NCBI GenBank assembly: GCA_002104945.1 | Contig: MCFH01000062.1 | Location: 245,321 to 309,320 of the forward strand | Reading direction: 5' to 3' | DNA from: Piromyces finnis | Taxonomy: Eukaryota; Neocallimastigomycota; Neocallimastigomycetes; Neocallimastigales; Neocallimastigaceae | DNA length: 64,000 nucleotides | Shown here: piece by piece, positions 1 to 9,657 of the stretch | How positions within the stretch are numbered: position 1 is the first letter of the stretch | Layout: every line of letters begins with the position of its first letter | Notes under the pieces: generated by a model | What the model saw: the letters and a program-made list of their open reading frames with translations, nothing else | What the model was told of the DNA's origin: nothing | Databases searched by the model: none | Made by a program: the position numbers and the translations under genes

Positions 1-180
1 TTAAGTAACCAATCACCAAAATACTATAAATAAATAAAACTTTATATATCGTATAAAAAAATTTTTTATTAATCTAATTGAATTTAAATTGCTTAATTCT
101 TATAATTTACTACAATAAATTACGTAGTATAATTCATGTATAATATATCCCTAACCCTATATATTACAGCCAAATCAATT

Positions 181-255
181 CAATTAAAAACTATAAATAA
201 AGATAGTTTTATCAGCATAAATATGAAAATTGTCTTTATTTATAGTTTTTAATTG
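181..255. repeat. 23-bp perfect inverted repeat (hairpin)
   Basis: The arm at 181-203 (starts CAATTAAAAACTATAAATAA) is the exact reverse complement of 233-255, with a 29-nt loop. It could be a solo hairpin or the remains of a small inverted-repeat element. No flanking target duplication was identified. Confidence 0.7.
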
Positions 256-2747
256 AAGTTAGAAAATATCAATTAATATTTTATATTACCATGATATATT
301 GATTTATATTTATAATTAATATTACTATTTAATAAATCATAAAAAAACGTATAGGATAGTTAAGATATATTAATGATATAAATTAAACTATTTATTAATA
401 AATATATAATTTGTTAAATGACTATTAAACTATTCCATATAGATTAAATTTTAAAAAGTTAATAGTTCTATTTCTAATAATGTATACATTTTATTGATAT
501 TTTTTTATATCGTTTATTATATATATTGCCTTTTTTTGCAATATTTTTTTTTTTTACTTCATTTTATGGAAATACATTATAATATACCTAAAATTAATAA
601 TACAACATAGTACAGTACTTTTATTAATTTTCTAATAAAATATGTATTATTAAGAATATTTAATGTTTTTCCATTTCTTATGAAATAATAGAAGTTTTAT
701 ATAAAAAGATGGTAGTTTTTTTTTGATGATTTAATTAACAAAAAATAAATGATTTAAACCACTTTAAATTAATCAACTATATTAACTCTATATTGATCCA
801 TATATTTATATTGAAATTAATATATTAAATTAATTTAATTCCATTTATTTAATTAATGTCTTACAAAACCATTGGATGGATGATCTTTACCAAAAAAAAA
901 AATTCAATTCAAAGAAATATTTTTACATTAAATTCAATTTAAATTTTATTATTTAATAGAGTTAATTAATTAAATAAAGATAAATGGTAATAATATATTA
1001 CTGTATATTAAAATTTTTTGATTCATATATTAATTCAATATATTATCATTATTTTAAAATATATTTTATATATTTTTTTAACTAAAACCAAGGATAAAAA
1101 AATTAAATTAAATTCAATATATTAAAAAATACACAGTAAAAAGTCTTGTCTTTTCTTTATAAATAAGAAGTATTCAAAAACTTAAAGCCATAATATAATT
1201 ATTAATATTTATTATGTTTATAAGTCATGTTAATGGACTAGTTGTATATTCAGCTAAAATATTATTGTTAATTATCATGAAACTAGACAATGACTGAAAT
1301 TAATGTATTTTACATTTACCATACATTTTAATTTATTTTACATACTTTGTTAATCCAATAAAATAGAGAGTTTGAGTTTATTTTAACCTTAATTTTTATA
1401 TAAAAAATAATATATTAATAAAATCATAATTCATATTATTTATATTATTAATTTATTAATATATTGTATTTAAATATTTTTATTAGTGCATTGATGCTTA
1501 AAATATTAGAAATTATAAGTATTACGTCATTCCTTTTAACTCTTTACTTTTTATATATTTCAAATATATTTTTTTTATTAAACCTTAATCTTTTTCTGAC
1601 AATAAATGCATTCATACATTCATAGTTTATTTCATATATTACTATATATAACTTTTATTTAATGGCTATAGCTTTATTCAATTATTCTTTTTTTTTTTTT
1701 AATAAAACCGGATATTGATAATATTGATTTTATTTTATTTTTAATGAATACCTTCTATTTAATGAAACATGTTATTTTTTTTTTAAATAAAAAAGTCAAT
1801 AGTAAAAAAAATGTTTATGTATACATAATTGTAAAAATACAAAAAAATTGAGAAAAAAAATGAATAAAATGAAGGAAATACTATGAAAACTTAAAACACA
1901 GATTAAATAATTTATTACCAAAATAAATTAATTATTAAATTTAAATACTTTACATAGACAGTAATGGCAATACAGATATTAAGCATTAATACTAATACAA
2001 TCAAACCATTGACAACATAATATTATATTATAAAGATACACTAGTAAAACGGTGAACATAAAAGAAAAAATTTTAGTTGGATCTATAAGTAATTCATATA
2101 CCCATAGATCCAATTGAAAGTTATCAAATGCTTTTATATATTTTTTTAATTATAAATAGATAGATATGAATATAATATATTTTCTAAACTTTGAAAATAT
2201 GAAATATTATACTAATATTATATTTGTTATTAAAAGATAAACTATCTTTGAAAAATGGAATATAGAAATATCCTTTATTCAATTTTATGAATTATTATAT
2301 TATATATAAATATTGAGATGTTGAATTTTTTAATAGACTCCAATTACTTAAAAGTATTTATAATTTGTAAAAAAAATAAAATAGACATTAATATGAAAAT
2401 TGAAAAAAATAATAAATAATTATTATATTGAAACCCTTTTTTCTTTTAATATTGTTTTGTTTATTATGATTAATTTTATACAGATACCAAATTTGAATTG
2501 ATATTTTTCTAATAATTAATATTAGTAGATCTATACTAATAATCCTCTGCAGATATTACTAAACCATTTTTCTTTTCCTTATATCTAAACTTAATGATCC
2601 TAATGTTTCTACAGATGAACTTTCCAAAGAATTTATAATTCAGAAAAATAATTAAAGTTTTTAAAAATTTGATTTTATTACTTTATCCATTGTATTTTCC
2701 TTAAGAATGATATAATAGCTTATTTACATTTTTATACTATTACTCTA

Positions 2748-2763
2748 ATTATTATTATTATTA

Positions 2764-2830
<67 letters not shown>
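2748..2830. repeat. (TTA)n microsatellite at a duplication edge
   Basis: About 27 TTA/ATT units with one TTG interruption. The sequence just to its right (from about 2829) is shared with the region starting at 7302, which is also preceded by a shorter (ATT)n tract. The left edge of the acyltransferase duplication therefore falls inside this microsatellite. Confidence 0.9.
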
Positions 2831-2832
<2 letters not shown>

Positions 2833-2954
2833 CTATTTATATAATATATTCAATTAAAAATATCTATATCTACAAAGTTTAAACTTTTCTTGTTACTTTT
2901 TTTTTAATAAAAGATTATTAAAATTAATAAACTGTAAGTTTTTTTTTAGCAATA

Positions 2955-4283
2955 TTACATAAACTGTTTTATGAATGGGATTTTTCTTAATAAATGAACT
3001 AAAACAAAACATGTAGCATAAATGATTGAAGAATAGATTGGAACCCAATAAATTGGATTAAACATTTGAGAATGGAAATTCAATTTATAAAAGATATGAT
3101 AGATTGTTAGATGAATTAAATAAACGCCCATGGAATAATCTGAAAACACTTTTAGGATTCTTAAAAAACCTTGTCCTCTTTTGGATACCCAATCATTAAC
3201 AGCATATTTAAAGAAGACAAAAAATCCATAGGCTGCCATGCATACATTAAAATTGTAGTATTTTGAAAGGTTATGAACATTTTTATTATAGTGATAGCAA
3301 GAGATAAATCTAAAGGCTATTGAAAGAACAGAACCTATCAATCCAATAAGATAGGAAAGGTAAATGTATCTCTTTTTTGAAAATTCATGACTAGCAACCA
3401 TATAGCCAATTACATAATAACCTAAATAATTACCGGCAGTATAAAGGACAAGATTTTCAACATATTTTTGAAAAACGTCCAAGTCTATACCGAAAACAAT
3501 AATAAAAAACTGATAAACAGTTGGAACAATTTGTGCAACAATGCAACATAAGGCAACAAGGTACCATCCTAAAGTTCTATCTTTGACAATCGGGCGATAG
3601 AGTGGTGTTGTAAGATATATACCTATTGTAAAATTTAAATACCAAAGATGGCCACCACCTCTTATAATACACACTTTAATTATTTCGATAATCAAGTCCT
3701 TATTAAATGTATAGTGTTTATCGTCATACTTTAAAATATATTTATCAAAAATACCGTAATAGAGAGTCCAAAATAAGTAGCATTTAAAAATTCTTGGAAT
3801 ATACTTTTTAAATATCATTTCGAGAGTCATTTTCTTTTTAGGGTCCAAAAAGAGCATACCACTAATCATAATAAATAATGGAACACATGGTCTTGCAAAA
3901 GCACAGAAAGCTATCAATATTCTACCATTAAAGCTCTTATAGTTTATTTTTGGCTTTAAAAGAATGTTACAACAATGAATAAAAACCACTAAATAACTAG
4001 AAAATACTCTTAAACAATCAACCCAATAGAGTCTTGTTGGCTTTTGACTTTCTTTATTTTTAAAATTTTCAACTTTTAAAGTTTCTACATTAATTATTGG
4101 AAGTTCTTCCTCGACAACAGTTGATTCATTACTACTATCTATGACTTTGTAATTATTATTATCATTATCATTGTTATTAAAAGATATTTCTAAATGTTCT
4201 TTTTCAACTTCCAAATTAAAATTGTCGAATTCGGTTTCTAAATCGTCCTCTTCACTTCTTTCATATTTTTTATTTATGTTCAT
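2955..4283 (-). CDS. Membrane acyltransferase-3 family protein, copy 1
   Basis: The 442-residue product is a predicted multipass membrane O-acyltransferase (Acyl_transf_3, OafA/WecH-like), a family that moves acyl groups, often acetyl, onto extracytoplasmic sugars or glycans. Residues 1-82 are hydrophilic and Asn/Asp/Glu-rich and presumably cytosolic. The family start motif follows: Arg84, Asp89, Arg92 and His103 in RLYWVDCLRVFSSYLVVFIH, with the Arg and His 11 apart as in characterised members. RPCVPLFIMISG (131-142) and GGHLWYL (210-216) are also typical, followed by about eight more hydrophobic segments. From about residue 42 to the C-terminus the protein reads the same as copy 2 (7428-8822); only the N-terminus differs, by substitutions and indels. 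There is no visible intron. The acceptor is unknown. The family is best known in bacteria, so bacterial origin is possible but not shown. Confidence 0.85.
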   Translation of the reverse strand: MNINKKYERSEEDDLETEFDNFNLEVEKEHLEISFNNNDNDNNNYKVIDSSNESTVVEEELPIINVETLKVENFKNKESQKPTRLYWVDCLRVFSSYLVVFIHCCNILLKPKINYKSFNGRILIAFCAFARPCVPLFIMISGMLFLDPKKKMTLEMIFKKYIPRIFKCYLFWTLYYGIFDKYILKYDDKHYTFNKDLIIEIIKVCIIRGGGHLWYLNFTIGIYLTTPLYRPIVKDRTLGWYLVALCCIVAQIVPTVYQFFIIVFGIDLDVFQKYVENLVLYTAGNYLGYYVIGYMVASHEFSKKRYIYLSYLIGLIGSVLSIAFRFISCYHYNKNVHNLSKYYNFNVCMAAYGFFVFFKYAVNDWVSKRGQGFLRILKVFSDYSMGVYLIHLTIYHIFYKLNFHSQMFNPIYWVPIYSSIIYATCFVLVHLLRKIPFIKQFM

Positions 4284-5916
4284 TTTAATTTTCTTTTTGT
4301 TCTGTTTTATAATTAACTTTATTGACTACCTTCAAACTATAGAGTTCCTGACTTTTTTTAAATAATTAAATTTTTAAATGTTATAAAAAATAATGAATAA
4401 TGAGGCATGATGAATTGATATGATAAATAAAAAAAATTAAGCAAATCAATTCATTGGATAATAATAATTATGAAAAAAATGTATTAAAATAATTTGTAAA
4501 TGAATCTTTTGTAGGTAGCTATGATTTTTACTTTTTTTTTAAATACATTCAATTACGTGAAGTGATTCTAATAATTAATCTTATAATGTGTTAATATATT
4601 ATTATTAATTATTAATCATTGCTTATAAATGGCACTATTAAAATTCTAATAACTTTTATTTAAATATTGAAAATGTGGCTAACTTTTAATTAGATGATTC
4701 ATTATCACTTTAAATTTTTAATTGAATATTTTTATTTATTATTTATAATTATATATAAAAACAATTTATTATAATATATATTAATTTATTTACCTTCAAA
4801 AATATATATACCGTACCAAATTAAGTTACCAATCGCCAACAAAAAATATTTATATTCATGGAAAGACACTTTTTTAATTATTAAAGGTTTATTCAGTAAA
4901 TTTAATAACTTCAACAAAAAAAAAAAAAAAAAAGTGAATAGCATTGATGAAATAGAAAAAAAAATCATTTAAATATTTTTATTTTATACTCATTAATTAT
5001 AGGAATCTAGTTAAAATGCTTTTCTATAAAAAAAAAAAAAAAAAAAAACAAAATAAAAGAAAATTTAGAAAAAAAAATATTTTAATTTATCAGTCATCTC
5101 TCAATGTTATTGGTTAAATTATCTGCATTAAAATATTATTATTTAAGAATAGATCTAAATATAAAAGGATTATATTATTTAAAATATTTTATTAATTAAA
5201 AATATATATTAAATATATTAAAAAATTTAATGATTCACAATTTTAAAATTTAGATAAAAAACCTACTTAAATGATTATATGGTATTTAATGAAAGGGTTA
5301 AAAATTTAAATAAAGCAAAGAAGGAAAAGGTGAAAATTAAACTAATAAATCTACATTTCTAAAGAGTCATTCAATGAATATAAATAAATATTAAATTATA
5401 TTTTTATAGTAGTAGTAATAAGAATAATTTAAATTTTTTTTTTTGAAATTCCATAATTCATAATTATTTTTACAGTACTATTTTTATGGAAATTAAAATA
5501 TATTAAAAAAGGTGTTGCATTAATGGTATTTTTATTAAAATGGATGTATAAATGTATTATATAAACCACGCAATATATATTAGAATATAAAAAAATTAAT
5601 TTTAAACTAATTTTATAAAGGTGAAATAAAAAAAAACTTTATATATTATAATAATCAATATATATAAAGAATTTTTAATAATTTAATATACATATTTCTA
5701 ATGATATTAGTATGATACATTTATAATATAGTTTTTTAAAATTTTATAATAACTTTTAATTAATTATAAATTTCTTATTAACCCTATAGGTTTTAGTTAA
5801 TAAGAAAAATAAAAAATTTAAAAAAAAATAAAGATATATTTAATAATATTCAAACGGATTTATGAGTACTTGAGATATCTTATAGATCAAATTAAAAATT
5901 AATTTTATATATTCCC

Positions 5917-6024
5917 ATTCCAACTAATGTGCTATTATCATTAGGGTATTATTTTTCAGGTGAAAGTTATTTAAAATTCGGATCAAACCTTCCTAACTCT
6001 TTTGGGATCACACACCAATTATAA
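5917..6024 (+). pseudogene. Possible coding relic (unidentified)
   Basis: About 35 codons read openly to a TAA at 6022-6024, with local G+C and codon use (Pro, Gly, Ser, Thr codons; for example SGESYLKFGSNLPNSFGIT) unlike the surrounding A+T-rich spacer. There is no start codon and no recognisable family. It could be a relic of a decayed gene or an unspliced terminal exon; chance cannot be excluded. Confidence 0.22.
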
Positions 6025-6563
6025 AATGAAAATAAAGACAACCTTCACTTTAATTATATCTATAAATAAAGTGAGAAAAAATCACTCTTTTTTTTAAAAG
6101 ATATAAGTTGATTATAGTTATAGTAGTTATTATCTTATCAATATTATTTTTAAAAAAAAAATCCATTATTGTATTTTTCGTAAATATTATTTAAATCAAT
6201 AATTTGTTTTAAATATTATTTTATTTATATTTGTAATTGTTATTACCATATTTTTAAATAAAAAATACATAAAACGTTACATTAAAAAGAAAATTATCAA
6301 TAAAGATGAAATCAACTTTATCATAAATTTATAACCTAAAGTTTTTCAAACAATAAAATCGTAAACATTCTCTAAAATATAATAAAAGTACTAGATAATA
6401 ATAATCCTATATACTTTTATAACTTGAATTTTTATTCAAAAAATTACAATAATTAATAATTTCATCCTTTTTTTTCTAAAAAATTAATATTTTTATGGAT
6501 GAAAAAGAAAAAAAAAACTTTTAATTATAGTTTTAATTTTTAAATAAAACTTTTTACATATTT

Positions 6564-6622
6564 AAATTTAGATTGCCTTTAATATTTAATTTTAAATTAA
6601 ATATTAAAGGCAATCTAAATTT
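6564..6622. repeat. 59-bp near-perfect palindrome
   Basis: Arm 6564-6592 is the exact reverse complement of 6594-6622, with a single T (6593) between them. The arms begin AAATTTAGATTGCCTTTAAT. Such a palindrome could extrude a cruciform or mark a foldback element. Confidence 0.9.
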
Positions 6623-7427
6623 TCTGTTATTTAAATATCTTTTACAAAGATTCATGATTTTTTTTTTTAAAAAAAAAAAATAATTAATCATTTATCCATT
6701 GTAATAATATTACTCCATTTGTTAATTATTTAATTATAAATTGTATATTATTATTTATACTATTGACTTTATTAAATATTAATAAGTAATCATGTAAAAT
6801 ATAATTTTATTAAAACTGACTGATTATTTTAATTGTTTAAATTAATAGATTTTGTGTATTGATAAATTACATAATTTGTTGGAATTAAAATGAAATGAAT
6901 GGGAGTTGTAATTATAAACCTGTTGTTTTATTTTATAATAAATTCGTTAAAAACTAAAAAGAAAAATTTAATAAATATTTGATAATATTTTTTTTTAAAA
7001 AAAAAAAAAAAAAGTTTAAAGAATCATTTTTCCAGTATTTAAATAAAATATTTTTTCTTAAAAATATGAATATTAATATGAATTTTAATGCATTGATGCT
7101 AATTGTTAATAATAAAGAAATATCCTATTATTTTATTATGTTATTAATAAAAATCATATATATATAATTAAAATTTTACTAAATTGTCAGAACAGTATTT
7201 TTAAATTAATTTATAATTATAATTATTGTATAATACTATATATTATATATTATTATCATTATGATGAATTATTATTAAGTATTATTATTATTATTATTAT
7301 TATATCTATTTATATAATATATTCAATTAAAAATATCTATATCTACAAAGTTTAAACTTTTCTTGTTACTTTTTTTTTAATAAAAGATTATTAAAATTAA
7401 TAAACTGTAAGTTTTTTTTTAGCAATA

Positions 7428-8822
7428 TTACATAAACTGTTTTATGAATGGGATTTTTCTTAATAAATGAACTAAAACAAAACATGTAGCATAAATGATT
7501 GAAGAATAGATTGGAACCCAATAAATTGGATTAAACATTTGAGAATGGAAATTCAATTTATAAAAGATATGATAGATTGTTAGATGAATTAAATAAACGC
7601 CCATGGAATAATCTGAAAACACTTTTAGGATTCTTAAAAAACCTTGTCCTCTTTTGGATACCCAATCATTAACAGCATATTTAAAGAAGACAAAAAATCC
7701 ATAGGCTGCCATGCATACATTAAAATTGTAGTATTTTGAAAGGTTATGAACATTTTTATTATAGTGATAGCAAGAGATAAATCTAAAGGCTATTGAAAGA
7801 ACAGAACCTATCAATCCAATAAGATAGGAAAGGTAAATGTATCTCTTTTTTGAAAATTCATGACTAGCAACCATATAGCCAATTACATAATAACCTAAAT
7901 AATTACCGGCAGTATAAAGGACAAGATTTTCAACATATTTTTGAAAAACGTCCAAGTCTATACCGAAAACAATAATAAAAAACTGATAAACAGTTGGAAC
8001 AATTTGTGCAACAATGCAACATAAGGCAACAAGGTACCATCCTAAAGTTCTATCTTTGACAATCGGGCGATAGAGTGGTGTTGTAAGATATATACCTATT
8101 GTAAAATTTAAATACCAAAGATGGCCACCACCTCTTATAATACACACTTTAATTATTTCGATAATCAAGTCCTTATTAAATGTATAGTGTTTATCGTCAT
8201 ACTTTAAAATATATTTATCAAAAATACCGTAATAGAGAGTCCAAAATAAGTAGCATTTAAAAATTCTTGGAATATACTTTTTAAATATCATTTCGAGAGT
8301 CATTTTCTTTTTAGGGTCCAAAAAGAGCATACCACTAATCATAATAAATAATGGAACACATGGTCTTGCAAAAGCACAGAAAGCTATCAATATTCTACCA
8401 TTAAAGCTCTTATAGTTTATTTTTGGCTTTAAAAGAATGTTACAACAATGAATAAAAACCACTAAATAACTAGAAAATACTCTTAAACAATCAACCCAAT
8501 AGAGTCTTGTTGGCTTTTGACTTTCTTTATTTTTAAAATTTTCAACTTTTAAAGTTTCTACATTAATTATTGGAAGTTCTTCCTCGACAACAGTTGATTC
8601 ATTACTACTATCTATGACTTTGTAATTATTATTATCATTATTATTATCATGAATAGATATTTCTAAATGTTCCTTCAAAACAGGATTTAATTCTTTTTCA
8701 ACTTCCAAATTATCGAATTCAGTTTCTAAATCGTCCTCTTTCATTTTTTTATATTTCCTATCCATATTCATTTTTAATTTTCTTTCGATCTTTTTTTTAT
8801 CTGCTTCTTTTATTCCTAGCAC
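7428..8822 (-). CDS. Membrane acyltransferase-3 family protein, copy 2
   Basis: A 464-codon frame encodes the near-identical paralog of the gene at 2955-4283 (constant offset of 4473 bases). Family motifs are the same: the Arg/Asp/Arg/His start motif, VPLFIMISG, and GGHLWYL, with about ten hydrophobic segments. The longest frame starts at 8822, but the Met at residue 18 (ATG at about 8769-8771, MNMDRKYKK) aligns with the start of copy 1 and is the likelier start. The N-terminal tail differs from copy 1 by substitutions and by an insertion around NPVLK. The transmembrane domain and 3' flank are indistinguishable by eye, so the duplication is recent or the copies have undergone gene conversion. 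A role in acylating cell-surface glycans is inferred from the family. Confidence 0.85.
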   Translation of the reverse strand: MLGIKEADKKKIERKLKMNMDRKYKKMKEDDLETEFDNLEVEKELNPVLKEHLEISIHDNNNDNNNYKVIDSSNESTVVEEELPIINVETLKVENFKNKESQKPTRLYWVDCLRVFSSYLVVFIHCCNILLKPKINYKSFNGRILIAFCAFARPCVPLFIMISGMLFLDPKKKMTLEMIFKKYIPRIFKCYLFWTLYYGIFDKYILKYDDKHYTFNKDLIIEIIKVCIIRGGGHLWYLNFTIGIYLTTPLYRPIVKDRTLGWYLVALCCIVAQIVPTVYQFFIIVFGIDLDVFQKYVENLVLYTAGNYLGYYVIGYMVASHEFSKKRYIYLSYLIGLIGSVLSIAFRFISCYHYNKNVHNLSKYYNFNVCMAAYGFFVFFKYAVNDWVSKRGQGFLRILKVFSDYSMGVYLIHLTIYHIFYKLNFHSQMFNPIYWVPIYSSIIYATCFVLVHLLRKIPFIKQFM

Positions 8823-9657
8823 GATTATTGCCTATCTTTTTTTTTTCTTTTACTAAAATTATAACCTTTCAACTTTTTTTTTTTTTTAAATAAATAAAGA
8901 AGAAAGAAGAAAAAAAGGAATTTTTTAGGGAATATATATGAAAAAAATTTTTAATTAAAATTTGATACATTATCATCAATATTATTAATATATGAAAAAA
9001 GTATTAATAAATTTATTTTAATATATTATTAATTTATTATATAATAAATTATAATTTAATTTTTATGGTAAAAAATTCTCTAATTCAATATTAAATATAT
9101 TATGAATATATTGTTAATATATATAATTTTTAAATTGAAAAGAATTCTTTCAACTTTTTACAAAGTGGAAATGGGAAGGGTTCAATGAGGAGAATTAAAA
9201 CAAAAAGAATTAAAGCAAAAGAATTCAAATATAAAATTCAAAAAAATATTGAAATCCTATTCATGACTAATAAAAAAAAAAAAAAAAGAAATAAATTTCA
9301 CGTTCTTTAAATATAAAAACATATATTTATTGTAAAACGTCATAATTTTATGTTTTATTTTAATTTAAATCATGTGCTTAGATGGATTATTCAAGTTTAT
9401 TGCAAAATTGATTTTAATTGGCTACAACAAAAAGATTCTTTTTTGATAAAGTAAATTCTTTCATTTAATTATTTGTATATTAATAATACATTAATAATAT
9501 ATTATGGACTTTATTACATTATAATTATTTCATTTTAAAAATAAATGATGATGCAATGAAAAAGAAATAGGAATAAAAAAAAAATATTTTATGATATAAA
9601 AAAGAAAAAAGAATTTTTTATTTATTTATTTAAAATTTTGACATTGGGACATTGACC
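8823..9657. other. Intergenic A+T-rich region
   Basis: Shared upstream region between the divergently oriented acyltransferase copy 2 and the LRR-chitin-binding gene. No gene or clear element is seen; there are several poly(A)/poly(T) runs. Confidence 0.5.

Larger units (their letters stand above)
1..2954. other. Gene-free A+T-rich region
   Basis: No supportable gene is seen in this 2.9-kb stretch. It contains a 23-bp perfect inverted repeat (arms 181-203 and 233-255, 29-nt loop) and a long (TTA)n tract near its right end. A short run that reads like codons on the plus strand (about 2589-2655) is too small to call. From about 2829 to 2954 the sequence is the 3' flank of the first acyltransferase gene and recurs almost unchanged at 7302-7427. 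Confidence 0.6.
4284..7427. other. Intergenic A+T-rich spacer between acyltransferase copies
   Basis: No convincing gene. It holds a 59-bp near-perfect palindrome (6564-6622), several poly(A)/poly(T) runs, and a short coding-like stretch at 5917-6024. A 60-codon minus-strand reading frame at 4786-4968 is hydrophobic and low-complexity and is not called. The last about 125 bp (7302-7427) duplicate the 3' flank of copy 1. Confidence 0.5.

Noticed and set aside
2589-2655. About 20 readable plus-strand codons (DPNVSTDELSKEFI)
   Set aside because: Too short, with no start and no continuation upstream.
4786-4968. 60-codon minus-strand hydrophobic open frame
   Set aside because: Phe/Leu-rich because of poly(A); no upstream coding signal. 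A faint similarity to the first 25 bases of the window is too short to judge.
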